A DNA stretch of 64,000 nt from Actinomycetes bacterium (GTDB taxonomy: Bacteria; Actinomycetota; Actinomycetes; Streptosporangiales; Streptosporangiaceae): NCBI GenBank assembly GCA_021793235.1, contig JAJYTD010000013.1, positions 1 through 64,000 of the forward strand, given 5' to 3'. How positions within the stretch are numbered: position 1 is the first letter of the stretch; every line of letters starts with the position of its first letter. Positions 15,052 to 23,551 of this stretch are shown piece by piece. Under the pieces are notes generated by a model. It saw only the letters and a list, made by a program, of their open reading frames with translations. It was not told where the DNA came from and searched no databases. A program made the position numbers and the translations under genes.

Positions 15052-17727
15052 ATGCCCACGACGTCCCCCCGCTCGCTCGTTGGCCGACACGCCGAGAACG
15101 ACCGCCTCCTTGCCCTCATCGGCGCCGCGGAACAGGGCGAGGGTGGCGTGCTCGTCCTCCGCGGCGAGCCGGGCATTGGCAAGAGCGCGCTGCTGGACCA
15201 CGTCGACCATGCAGCGTCGGAGAAGTTCCAGATCATCCGGGCGTCCGGGGCGGAGTTCGAGGGTGAGCTGCCCTTCGCCGCACTGCACCAGCTGTGCGTT
15301 CCGGTGCTGGCGCACCTCGACGCGCTGTCGGCCCCTTATCGCGACTCCCTCCTGGCCGCGTTCGGGTTGGCCGACGGGACGCCAGACCTGTTCCGCGTCG
15401 GACTCGCCGCGCTCGAACTGCTCGCGACCGCCGCGGCGGAACGTCCGCTGCTGTGCATTGTCGATGACGCGCATTGGATAGACGCTGCCTCGGCAAGGGC
15501 GCTGACGTTCCTGGCGAGGCGCATCGCGGCAGAACCGATCGCGATGCTGTTCGCGGCCCGCGAGCAGGACGCCGCCCGCGGGCTGGAGGAGCTGCCCGGG
15601 CTGGCGGTCGGCGGCCTGAGCGACGCGCACGCACGCGCGTTGCTGGCCGAGGAGAAGACCGTGACGCTCGATGAGCGGGTGCGTGATCGCATCCTCGCCG
15701 AGGCGCGCGGAAACCCGCTGGCCCTGATCGAGCTGCCAAAGGCCGGTGGCTTCGCGCTGCCGGCTCCGTCACCGGTCGCGAGCCGGATCGAGCGGAGCTT
15801 CCAGGCCAGGCTGGCTGCCCTGCCTCCGAGCGCACGGCTGTTGCTGATCCTCGCGAGCGCCGATCCTACCGGCGACCCAGGTCTACTGTGGACGGCAGCG
15901 CAACGGTCGGGCATCGACGTGCCCGCCGCGAGTACGGCCGCCGAGGCGTCCGGGCTGGTGCGGTTTGATACGCGCGCGCGATTCTGCCATCCGCTGGCGC
16001 GCTCGGCCGTCTACCGTGCGGCCGAACCGGAACACCGCCACGCGACCCATCGGGCGCTGGCCGATGCCATCGACCCGGACGCCGCACCGGACCGGCGAGC
16101 ATGGCACCGCGCGCAGGCCACCACCGGGCCGGACGAACGGGTCGCAGCCGATCTGGAGTCGTCGGCGTCGCGTGCTCAGGCACGCGGGGGCGTCGCGGCC
16201 GCCGCCGCGTTCCTCGAACGCGCGGCGGCGCTGTCGCTCGACTCCGGCAAGCGGACCGAGCGTGCGCTCGCGGCCGCGCGGGCCACGCTTGACGCGGGCG
16301 AGACGGACGCGGCGAAGGACCTGCTGGCCAGCATCGACATCGAGACGCTGGATGATGTCCAGCACGCCTCCGTCGACCTGCTGCGTGGCCAAATCGCGCT
16401 CGTCTCAGGTGCGGACGGGGCCGCCAGCGGGCCGGACCTCATCTTGCGGGCAGCGCGGCAACTCGCTGCCAGTGATCCGGAACGGTCGCGCGACTGTTTC
16501 GTGACCGCGCTGGAGATGGGGCTCGTCGTCAGCAGGGCCGCCGGGGTAATGGACCGGGTGCTCGACGCGGCCCGCTCAGCGCCGCCGGCGTCGGGGCCGG
16601 ACCTCCTCGACGCGCTGGTGCTGTTGAAGACCGAGGGGCACCACGCAGGTGTGCCGGCGCTGCGGCGGGTGCTCACTGGCGACGACGCCGGCTGGACCCG
16701 GGTGCCGGCGTTGGCCACGATGGTCGCGGGAGAACTGTGGGACGTGAATCTGCATGCGGCGATCGTGGAGTGGCTGGTGCGGACCGGGCGAAGCTCGGGA
16801 TCACCGATCACCATCCGGCTCGGCCTGTCGCAGGTGGCGGTGTCCGCGGTACTCACCGGTGACTTCGGGCGGGCGATGGCCGCGATCGCCGAGGAGGAAG
16901 CGATCGCCGACGCCCTCGGCGATGTGCCGCAGCTGTACCCGAGAGTGCACTTGGCGGCGATGCGTGGCCGCCGCCAGGAAGCGCTCGACTTGTTCGCCGA
17001 GGTGACGAGCCGGGGCACCGGTCAACTGGCCGCGAACTCCTCCTGGTCCGCGGCCATGCTGTACAACGGCCTGGCCGAGTACCCGGCCGCACTGGACGCG
17101 GCCACGCGCGCCGTGGCGGGCGGCGACCTCTTCATCGCCGGTATCGGACTGCCCGAGTTGGTGGAGGCCGCGGTCCGGTGCGGCGAGACCGCCGTCGCGG
17201 AGTCGGCGCTGGAGTCCCTGGTCGAGCGCACCGAGCCCGCGGGAACCAGCTACGCCCTCGGCGTCGTGGCAGGTGCGCGGGCGCTGGTCAGCGACGTGGA
17301 AGACGACTATCGGGAGGCCCTTGAGCACCTGACGGGCAGCACGCTGGCGCCGGATCTCGCGCGGGTGCACCTGCGGTACGGGGAGTGGCTGCGCCGTGCG
17401 GGCCGCCGTCGCGACGCACGCGAGCACCTGCGTACCGCGCACGGACAACTGTCGGAGATCGGGATGGAGGCGTTCGCCCGGCGGGCCGCGGACGAGCTGC
17501 GCGCGACCGGGGAAGTGGTCCGCGCCCGCTCCGAACACTCCTATGACCGCCTGACCATGCAGGAGATGCATATCGCACGGCAGGTCGCGGCGGGCGCGAC
17601 GTCGAAGGAAGTGGCCGTGCGCCTGTTCCTCAGCCCGCGTACGATCGACGCCCATCTCCGCAGCATCTTCCGCAAGCTCGGTATCACCTCGCGCAGGCAG
17701 CTCAGGGACATGCCCGACCTTGAGTGA
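15052..17727 (+). CDS. Large ATP-binding LuxR-family transcriptional regulator (LAL-type)
   Basis: 891 aa. The N-terminal AAA/STAND ATPase has Walker A GEPGIGKS (residues 38-45) and Walker B LLCIVDDAHWID (~130). A long helical, TPR-like middle (~350-800) is followed by a C-terminal LuxR HTH (~830-890: RLTMQEMHIARQVAAGATSK, then LSPRTIDAHLRSIFRKLGI). Such proteins integrate a ligand and ATP to activate cluster genes. ATG 15052 is chosen because it starts at the conserved PRSLVGRHAEND; longer frames run into the shared leader element. It is divergent from the GMC/MFS/Dabb genes and is the obvious candidate for their control. Confidence 0.85.
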   Translation: MPTTSPRSLVGRHAENDRLLALIGAAEQGEGGVLVLRGEPGIGKSALLDHVDHAASEKFQIIRASGAEFEGELPFAALHQLCVPVLAHLDALSAPYRDSLLAAFGLADGTPDLFRVGLAALELLATAAAERPLLCIVDDAHWIDAASARALTFLARRIAAEPIAMLFAAREQDAARGLEELPGLAVGGLSDAHARALLAEEKTVTLDERVRDRILAEARGNPLALIELPKAGGFALPAPSPVASRIERSFQARLAALPPSARLLLILASADPTGDPGLLWTAAQRSGIDVPAASTAAEASGLVRFDTRARFCHPLARSAVYRAAEPEHRHATHRALADAIDPDAAPDRRAWHRAQATTGPDERVAADLESSASRAQARGGVAAAAAFLERAAALSLDSGKRTERALAAARATLDAGETDAAKDLLASIDIETLDDVQHASVDLLRGQIALVSGADGAASGPDLILRAARQLAASDPERSRDCFVTALEMGLVVSRAAGVMDRVLDAARSAPPASGPDLLDALVLLKTEGHHAGVPALRRVLTGDDAGWTRVPALATMVAGELWDVNLHAAIVEWLVRTGRSSGSPITIRLGLSQVAVSAVLTGDFGRAMAAIAEEEAIADALGDVPQLYPRVHLAAMRGRRQEALDLFAEVTSRGTGQLAANSSWSAAMLYNGLAEYPAALDAATRAVAGGDLFIAGIGLPELVEAAVRCGETAVAESALESLVERTEPAGTSYALGVVAGARALVSDVEDDYREALEHLTGSTLAPDLARVHLRYGEWLRRAGRRRDAREHLRTAHGQLSEIGMEAFARRAADELRATGEVVRARSEHSYDRLTMQEMHIARQVAAGATSKEVAVRLFLSPRTIDAHLRSIFRKLGITSRRQLRDMPDLE

Positions 17728-17729
17728 CG

Positions 17730-18200
17730 CGCACAATCCAGGTGTACTTGGCCATCAGGTTGTTGACAGTCGGCTGATGGGTGGCCGGCCACTGAGTGCG
17801 GTGTGGGCCCGCGTGGTGTTGTAGGTCTTCAGCCAGGGCGCCAAGGCCTGGCGCGCTGGTCGTTGGAGGTGAACACCTGCTGGTAGGCCCATTCGGCGGC
17901 CAGGGTTCGGGCGAACTGTTCGGCCTTGCCGTTCTGCCAAGGGCCGTGGGGCTTGGTGGGCTTGTGGCGTGCGCGGAGCGCGACCACCGCATCAGCGGAG
18001 TCGTGGCTGTTGCGGTAGGCCCAGGCGTTGTCGGTGAGCGCCCGCTCGATGCGTTCGATCCCCGCCGCTGCGAAGTAGGCGGCGGCCCGGATCAGGAACT
18101 TCGCGCAGGTGGCTCCTTTCTCGTCGGGCAGGATCTCGGCGTAGGTCGGCCGGGAGTGGTCGTGCGCGGCTACGTGCACGTAGTCGTAGCCGGTCCCGCG
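17730..18200 (-). pseudogene. IS481-family transposase remnant
   Basis: The minus strand reads GYDYVHVAAHDHSRPTYAEIL, LPDEKGATCAKFL, IERIERALTDNAWAYRNS, KPHGPWQNGKAEQFARTLAA and, after a frameshift near 17865, LAPWLKTYNTTRAHTALSGR and NLMAKYT. These are the DDE core and tail of IS481. The N-terminal HTH half is absent. The end abuts the regulator gene's stop at 17727. Confidence 0.8.
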
Positions 18201-18387
18201 GCCCCGGGCGGCCCGCTGGCGTCGGTGACGAGCCGCACCGACCGGACGGCGAGCCCATGCACGGGCCGCAGCGAGCAACGCAACGACCCGGGCCATGCCT
18301 GCTCGGAGCCGAACCGTGGCGGGTTGGGCCCGGCGTTCCATTCGGACCACGTGTCGCCTTCAGCGCGCCCGTCAGCGCAGCGGGCTG

Positions 18388-18490
18388 TCGAGGAGCTGTC
18401 GCGGGTGCGACGCTCGACGTCGTCGCGGATGCGGCGGATGCGCTCCTTGGGGCCGCCTTCGGGGGTGGGGACGTCCCTGCGCCGCCTGGC
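18388..18490 (-). pseudogene. Possible LMW phosphatase/arsenate reductase tail
   Basis: A short minus-strand stretch DVPTPEGGPKERIRRIRDDV plus ERRTRD resembles the last ~30 residues of low-molecular-weight protein tyrosine phosphatase/arsenate reductase proteins (aspartate-proline loop then a charged helix). Nothing of the catalytic P-loop is present. Tentative. Confidence 0.35.
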
Positions 18491-18506
18491 CCGGGGACCG
18501 GCGTGC

Positions 18507-18719
18507 TCAGCCGTCAAGGAGCCACTTCCAGCCCTTGCTCCGAACCACCAGGAGCAGCCCGGCCGCGAGCATCGCCGCGTGCCCCACGACGCGGAGCGCA
18601 TCGGGCATCTCGATGTAGTTGAGGACAAACCAGCTGTTGGAGTCGGTGAACAGGTTGTTGATCAGTCCCCCTCCTCCCTGAACCATCAGCAGGAGGCCGA
18701 TGAGCAGGACGGTCGTCAT
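18507..18719 (-). CDS. Small two-helix membrane protein
   Basis: 70 aa from ATG 18717-18719, with Shine-Dalgarno GGGGAGAG 6 bp upstream. Two hydrophobic segments (TVLLIGLLLMVQGGGGLINNL and VGHAAMLAAGLLLVV) flank a Trp/Phe-containing loop. Family not recognised; many actinomycetes have such proteins beside TetR genes. It is divergent from the TetR gene at 18844 and shares a 125-bp intergenic region holding a CAATAC/GTATTG palindrome, so it is probably the repressor's target. Confidence 0.7.
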   Translation of the reverse strand: MTTVLLIGLLLMVQGGGGLINNLFTDSNSWFVLNYIEMPDALRVVGHAAMLAAGLLLVVRSKGWKWLLDG

Positions 18720-18746
18720 TGCTTCTCTCCCCTTCACCCACTTGAG

Positions 18747-18762
18747 CAATACATTCGTATTG
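18747..18762. promoter_or_regulatory. TetR-type operator palindrome
   Basis: CAATAC-ATTC-GTATTG is a perfect 6-4-6 inverted repeat in an AT-rich spot between the 70-aa membrane protein and the TetR gene. A second half-like site (CCAATACAATTG) lies at ~18804. Likely binding site of the adjacent regulator. Confidence 0.6.
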
Positions 18763-18843
18763 ATTTAATGTGAAGGCTACAAGGCCACGACCGCCCGGTC
18801 AAACCAATACAATTGACCTGATCCGGGAGGGGTGGATGACACG

Positions 18844-19494
18844 GTGAGTACGGTCCGCGGTCCGGGGGCCGCGCACGACGAACGGCGCCGCGAGGTCCTC
18901 GAAGCGGTCTTCACGATCGTCGACACAGAGGGGACAGACCACGTCAGCATCAGGCGCGTCGCCGACACCGCGGGGGTCTCCGTCGGCCGAGTGCAGCACT
19001 ACTTCCCCACCAAGGAGGAGCTGCTGTCGGCGGCCTTCACCGCGATCAACGACCGCGGCACCGCCCGCGTGCACCAACGACTCCCCATGGGCGAGGGTGA
19101 GGAGGACGCCGGCGATCCCCGTACCGTCCTGCAGGTGGTCCTGGGCGAGCTCATCCCTCGTGACGACGATGACCGTCGGTTTTTCCGCATCGCCCAAGCC
19201 TTCGAGACCTATGCGCAGTCGCGGCCCCACCTCAGGTCCCGACTCACCCAGGGCTACGACGAACTCGCATCCCTCCTGGCGCTCCTGCTGCGCCTGAGCG
19301 TACGCCCACACGCCGGTGACGAGCCCGAATCTGACTCCTCGCCCTTCCGTACCGAGGCGTATGGGCTCCTGGCTCTGACCATCGGCCTCGCCGGCCTTGT
19401 CGTCACCGAAAACCTCGGCTCGTTCGAAGCCCAGAGCATCGTTTCTACACGCCTTGACGAGACCCTCGGCACGCTACGCGCAAACGGCTCCTAG
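18844..19494 (+). CDS. TetR/AcrR family transcriptional regulator
   Basis: 216 aa if started at GTG 18844; the GTG at 18832 lies on top of the GGGAGGGG Shine-Dalgarno (18825-18832) and is less likely. The HTH spans ~residues 15-55: VFTIVDTEGTDHVSIRRVAD then AGVSVGRVQHYFPTKEELL. The ligand domain is helical and variable. It is likely autoregulated and represses the divergent small membrane protein through the palindrome at 18747-18762. Confidence 0.85.
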   Translation: MSTVRGPGAAHDERRREVLEAVFTIVDTEGTDHVSIRRVADTAGVSVGRVQHYFPTKEELLSAAFTAINDRGTARVHQRLPMGEGEEDAGDPRTVLQVVLGELIPRDDDDRRFFRIAQAFETYAQSRPHLRSRLTQGYDELASLLALLLRLSVRPHAGDEPESDSSPFRTEAYGLLALTIGLAGLVVTENLGSFEAQSIVSTRLDETLGTLRANGS

Positions 19495-19497
19495 CCC

Positions 19498-19633
19498 GGG
19501 GCGTCCGCCACGCGGGTTCGCCGTGGCGCTGGGCCGGCTCGAACATGTGCGAGTAGGAGACCACGGCCGCGATCACGGCCGGCGTCAGCACGGCGGCGAT
19601 GGTCGCCCAGCAGGACCAGCGGGAAGAATCCGT
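19498..19633 (-). pseudogene. DUF2637 remnant, copy 3
   Basis: About 45 codons: DSSRWSCWATIAAVLTPAVI, AAVVSYSHMFEPAQRHGEPA, then a break exactly at the end of the TetR gene. The start ATG of copy 1 has become ACG here. It is followed upstream by a diverged form of the cassette repeat (19631-19730). Confidence 0.75.
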
Positions 19634-19730
19634 GCCAGGTCACCGCCCGTCCAGCGCAAAAGATGTGGACAGTACCAGGGGCTCTGTCTGGCCGGTATGT
19701 GGGAATGGTCGTCTCCCCCTCGGACACCAA
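19631..19730 (-). repeat. Upstream repeat of DUF2637 cassette, copy 3
   Basis: It shares CACCGCCCGTCCAGCGCAAA at one end and GTCTCCCCCTCGGACACCAA at the other with the copies at 752 and 6660, but carries about 20 extra bases between them. The extra bases shift the minus-strand frame to PTYRPDRAPGTVHIF. A run of ten Gs follows at 19787-19796. Confidence 0.65.
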
Positions 19731-19830
19731 CCTTTGGTACATGCTGTGGAAGTCTGGCTGAACGCTGGCCTCCACGATCCGCGTCTGGGGGGGGGGAGGT
19801 GAGCCGCAGCCCCGTCCGCCCGTCGAGGTT

Positions 19831-21102
19831 TCAGGGATTTCCTGCCACCGGCGCGGGTGCGGTCGATACCCGGCCGCGGATCCAGCATCGGTAGCCGCGC
19901 AACTGCCTCCCGCGGCGGATGCGGTCGGCCAGAAGCGCCCTTAGGGGTGTATCACCGGAGCGGTCGGGGTGGCCTGCGGCCATGCGGTGTATACGGGCGG
20001 TGGTCGCAGCCTGGACGGCCGCCGCGCGCAGTGCCTTGGAACACAGGGACGATCGCGGCACGGAGGCTTCTTCTTCATCCCCGTCGAGCCAGCGCCGAGC
20101 GAGGCCGGGATCGGTCGCGAACGCCGTGGCGACCCCGACGAGGTCGAACCCCCCGTCCAGGACCCGTTGTGCCACGGAACGCCGCCTGATGCCGCCGGTG
20201 AGCATCAGGGGTACCTCGGCCGTATCGACCAGGTCTGCGGCCAGATCCAGGAAGTAGGCCTCTCGCGCCAGCGTACGCCCGTCGGCCGGTGTCCCCGAGG
20301 TGGCCAGGCTCTCCACGCTGCCCCCCGAGAGCTCGACGAGGTCGACCCCTTCGTTCGCCAGCATGCCGATGACCTCGCCGGCATCCCCCAGGTCGAAGCC
20401 ACCGCGTTGGAAGTCCGCCGAGTTGAGCTTGACCGCGACCGCGAATCCGGGACGCGTCGCCGACCGGATGCGCCGGACCACCTCGACGAGCAGGCGGGCC
20501 CGGTTGCGCAGGCTCCCGCCCCAGCGGCCGGTGCGGTGGTTGACCAGGGGGGAGAGGAACTGCGACAGCAGGTAGCCGTGGGCCGCGTGCACCTCCACCC
20601 CGTCGAACCCGGCGCGGTCGGCTGCACGGGCGGTCGCCGCGAAGCGCACGATGGTCTCCTCGATCTGCCCCTGGGTCATCGCCACGGGCGGCGCGAAGAA
20701 GCGGGAGAAGAGGCCTGCCCGGACCGGCACGGCCGAAGGCGCCCATGACACTCCCCGGGTGTCAGCCAGGACGACGCGTCCCGGGTGGTTGATCTGCATC
20801 CAGATCCGCGCGCCCCCGCTCTTGGCCGCCGCCGCCCAGCGCACGAAACCGTCAAGGGGGGTGTCCTCCTCCAGGACGATGTCGCCGGGCTGGGCGACCG
20901 CGCGCCGGTCGACCATGACGTGTCCGGTGATGAGCAGACCGGCACCGCTCTGGGCCCAGCGCTCGTACAGCCGTCGGATCCCGGGGCCCGGGAGCTGGCC
21001 GACGTCGGCGAGCTGCTCCTCCATGGCGGCCTTGACGATCCGGTTGGGGAGCGCGGTACCGCTGCGCGGTGTGAACGGCGTGTCCAGGCCGATGGTGCCC
21101 AC
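19831..21102 (-). CDS. NADH:flavin oxidoreductase, Old Yellow Enzyme family
   Basis: 423 aa. It begins DTPFTPRSGTALPNRIVKAA (FMN-binding strand). The OYE block FDGVEVHAAHGYLLSQFLSP holds the His-His substrate pair, followed by GGSLRNRARLLVEVVRRIR and the phosphate-binding LMLTGGIRRRSVAQRVL. It reduces activated C=C bonds with FMN and NAD(P)H. It ends with an Arg-rich tail of ~50 residues. It is divergent from the MarR gene with an 82-bp intergenic operator region, the usual arrangement of electrophile-induced OYE reductases. Confidence 0.9.
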   Translation of the reverse strand: MGTIGLDTPFTPRSGTALPNRIVKAAMEEQLADVGQLPGPGIRRLYERWAQSGAGLLITGHVMVDRRAVAQPGDIVLEEDTPLDGFVRWAAAAKSGGARIWMQINHPGRVVLADTRGVSWAPSAVPVRAGLFSRFFAPPVAMTQGQIEETIVRFAATARAADRAGFDGVEVHAAHGYLLSQFLSPLVNHRTGRWGGSLRNRARLLVEVVRRIRSATRPGFAVAVKLNSADFQRGGFDLGDAGEVIGMLANEGVDLVELSGGSVESLATSGTPADGRTLAREAYFLDLAADLVDTAEVPLMLTGGIRRRSVAQRVLDGGFDLVGVATAFATDPGLARRWLDGDEEEASVPRSSLCSKALRAAAVQAATTARIHRMAAGHPDRSGDTPLRALLADRIRRGRQLRGYRCWIRGRVSTAPAPVAGNP

Positions 21103-21125
21103 GAGTCCTCCGAAGTTTTAGTTCG

Positions 21126-21138
21126 ATACTCGAAGTAT
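21126..21138. promoter_or_regulatory. MarR-type operator
   Basis: ATACT-CGA-AGTAT, a perfect inverted repeat extended to CGATACT...AGTATTG with one mismatch. It sits in the AT-rich gap between the OYE and MarR genes. A second TTCGA-containing stretch follows at ~21151. Confidence 0.6.
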
Positions 21139-21184
21139 TGCCGAATTTACTTCGACTCTCAAACCAAACGCTAGAATTTCGACC

Positions 21185-21625
21185 ATGGACGACGAACTGC
21201 TCGAACGCGCGGTGCGCGCCAACCATGAGCTGTTCCTGTTGACCGGCGACCGTACCGAGGCGGCCTTGGCGGACCTGGGACTCACCCACGCGACGGCCGC
21301 GGCCCTGGCCGAGATCGACCCGGCGGACGACCCGCCGACCATGAAGGCGCTTGCCGAGCGGCTGTACTGCAACGCCCCGAACCTCACCTTCCTCATCGAC
21401 CAAATGGCCGCCCGGGGCCTGGTCGAACGCGCGGTGGCCGCGAGCGACCGCCGCCAACGCGCAGTCCTGCTCACCGAGAAGGGCGAAAGCACGCGCAGGG
21501 CTGTGCTGGACATCACGCTCGCAACCTCCCCCCTGAGGTATCTGAACGAGGAGGAGCGGCTCTCTGTGGCGACCGCTCTGGAACGCGCGCTCGCGAGGGC
21601 CAAGGAGGAGTCCCGGCGAACGTGA
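21185..21625 (+). CDS. MarR family transcriptional regulator
   Basis: 146 aa, ATG 21185. The winged-helix domain is at ~45-110: PPTMKALAERLYCNAPNLTF, LIDQMAARGLVERAVAASDR, RQRAVLLTEKG (wing). N- and C-terminal helices make the dimer interface. It probably represses itself and the divergent OYE reductase and releases on binding a phenolic or electrophilic compound. Confidence 0.9.
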   Translation: MDDELLERAVRANHELFLLTGDRTEAALADLGLTHATAAALAEIDPADDPPTMKALAERLYCNAPNLTFLIDQMAARGLVERAVAASDRRQRAVLLTEKGESTRRAVLDITLATSPLRYLNEEERLSVATALERALARAKEESRRT

Positions 21626-21940
21626 TCCCCCGGTGCGGAACACGCCACGGCATGGGATCGCCGCTGGTCGGCCGGATGACGCGCGGTGTCCGCTCGCAGG
21701 TCGGCGACCAGCGCGGTGTGCAGGGTGTGACGTGGCCGCGGAGTATGTCGTACCCGATCGGTCAGGCCGAGGAGGGGTGCGCCATACCGTGTTGCGCACG
21801 TGGCCGTTCCAGCCGGACGGGTCGCTACCGCCTCGGCGGCCGCGTGTGCGGTCCGGCATGCGCCATGTTCTCCCCTTTTCCTAAACCAATGTAAATCTGC
21901 CCAAGCTCTTCAGGCTTAGGCAGAATCGAGCAGAGCATAG
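21626..21940. other. Gene-free stretch after MarR
   Basis: About 315 bp without a convincing gene; the end (21880-21940) is AT-richer. Confidence 0.35.
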
Positions 21941-21974
21941 GGCTGGTCGGACGGCCCGTTCCGTCCGACCAGCC
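21941..21974. terminator. Strong 14-bp hairpin
   Basis: GGCTGGTCGGACGG, loop CCCGTT, exact complement. It lies just past the stop of the minus-strand coding remnant at 21986 and could also serve the MarR transcript from the other side. Confidence 0.7.
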
Positions 21975-21985
21975 CTGGTGTGCCC

Positions 21986-22260
21986 TCAGTGCTGTTGCTT
22001 GCTCAGGTCCGGGCCATGGGAGAACCAATGGGCCGATCGGGTACGGCGGCGCGACCACTCATGCGCTCTCCATCGGGCGATCTCGGCCTCGCCCAGGATC
22101 TGGGCGACGGTGGCCTCATCCAGACGGCCTGTGGGGGCTTGGAGCCGCTTCAGGCGGGTTCGGGCGGCTTGGCGTTGACCGTGGAAGGAGGCCGCGGGTG
22201 TCGTGCGTGCGCATGCCCGCCGGCGTGGAACGCGAAGGCCGCGTCCTCGCCGGGCTCGCC
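21986..22260 (-). pseudogene. Unrecognised C-terminal coding remnant (helical, Arg-rich)
   Basis: A minus-strand frame without a start reads GQRQAARTRLKRLQAPTGRL, DEATVAQILGEAEIARWRAH, EWSRRRTRSAHWFSHGPDL, then KQQH and a stop at 21986. It has amphipathic helices and strong codon bias, unlike a chance frame. It ends neatly before the hairpin at 21941-21974. I cannot name the family. The absence of a start suggests a truncated gene. Confidence 0.45.
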
Positions 22261-22323
22261 GCCCGCCGGCTTCTCATCATCGGCATCCCCGCCCTGACCC
22301 GATCTCTTCGGGGGGTTCAGTGG

Positions 22324-23163
22324 TCACCACTGGTGTTCGGCTGTGATGGTGGTGATCCAGTCGGAGTGGGCCACCGGGTCGGTCAGCACCATCGGGCCCA
22401 CACAGGAGGGGTCGACATCGAAGTCGCCGTCGCGACTGACGATACCGACCAGCTCCCAGTCACCGTCCTCACCGCGCACTATGGGACCACCGGAGTCAGC
22501 CGCGCACATCTGGGCCTCGTCGGTGGGGTGCTCGGAGCACAGGTCACTGTCGGCATTCGCCTCCGCGCACCCGTCCAGAGCCACGATCTCGGTATCCAGC
22601 TGCTGCAGGGTGGCCGGTTTGTCCTCCTCACCGAACTCGTCGACCATCCCCCAGCCCATGCCGCGCACCGCAGTGCCCGGTTCGGCCGAGGCGGTGGCGA
22701 TCTCGATGGGGGTCTGCTCCACCGGGGCATCCAGCTTCAGCAGAGCGAGGTCGTTGCGCAGCAGGTACTGCGAGAGCGGGTAGTCGGGGTCGTCGCTGAC
22801 ATCGATGACCTCGAAGTCGGGGTGGGTGAGGACCTCGCTCACCTCGCGCTCGCTACCTCCCTCGAACCGGTCGGTGCTGCCGATGCGCACGCTGATCTCC
22901 TCCGGTTCGGTGCAGTGCCCGGCGGTGAGCACCCACTGCTCGTCGACGAGCGCACCCCCGCAGTAGTGCTCGCCCTCGTCGTTGTACAGGGCCGCCATGA
23001 AGGAGTACTCCTCGGTGGCGTCGGAGCCGTTGATGATCGCGCCGGCCGGGGCTGCCACCGCGGTCGCGGCGAGGAAGGCCCCGACACCGACCGCTCCCGC
23101 GACAGCCGTATTCCGCATGTATCGCGGTGCCCTCGTCTTCCGATCCTTGCGGCTGTGGTGCAT
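22324..23163 (-). CDS. Secreted trypsin-like serine protease (S1 family)
   Basis: 279 aa from ATG 23161-23163, Shine-Dalgarno AAGGATGGA. A signal peptide (TAVAGAVGVGAFLAATAVAA, then PAGA) leads into the mature enzyme at IINGSDATEEYSF. The catalytic triad is visible: His in VLTAGHC, Asp in RNDLALLKLD, Ser in AADSGGPIV. Four or more cysteines suggest disulfides. The usual GDSGGP is here AADSGGP, a small change next to the nucleophile. Very acidic, as in secreted proteins of halotolerant actinomycetes. Monocistronic. Confidence 0.9.
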   Translation of the reverse strand: MHHSRKDRKTRAPRYMRNTAVAGAVGVGAFLAATAVAAPAGAIINGSDATEEYSFMAALYNDEGEHYCGGALVDEQWVLTAGHCTEPEEISVRIGSTDRFEGGSEREVSEVLTHPDFEVIDVSDDPDYPLSQYLLRNDLALLKLDAPVEQTPIEIATASAEPGTAVRGMGWGMVDEFGEEDKPATLQQLDTEIVALDGCAEANADSDLCSEHPTDEAQMCAADSGGPIVRGEDGDWELVGIVSRDGDFDVDPSCVGPMVLTDPVAHSDWITTITAEHQW

Positions 23164-23551
23164 GCTCCATCCTTCCAATCTCGCGGTCTTTCCGTTGCAC
23201 GGTGCGAGAATGAAATTAGCGACCAGAACCCCGGTGGGGCATCGACCGCGAGGACCAATGCCATCCTCGACGAAGGGCAAACCCATAGGAAGGCAGGGGC
23301 TACGAAAGTGGGTTCTCACCGCTCTCGTTGGTTCTGGACCCCATCCGCGGTTTCCGGGATGCGCACGAAAAGCACGAAACGCCGCCGACCAAACCCGAGC
23401 GCGGCCGATTGGCTTCCTCCCCACGGCTGAAGCCGGGGTCCGCGCCGTTGGAAAGCCAGATCAGCCTGCGCCCCCGGCCGTCGGCCGGCACGATGTCGTC
23501 GATGCCGAAGCGCCACAGGTACATCGGCTTCTAGGACTGTGTCGCTCGTGG
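23164..23551. other. Upstream region of protease; no gene recognised
   Basis: It contains the protease promoter region (AT-richer at 23200-23220) and a minus-strand frame with MYLWRFGIDDIVPADG near 23530 that ends without recognisable domains. Nothing here is called. Confidence 0.35.

Noticed and set aside
19800-20748. Plus-strand frames antisense to the Old Yellow Enzyme
   Set aside because: Shadows of a well-supported gene.
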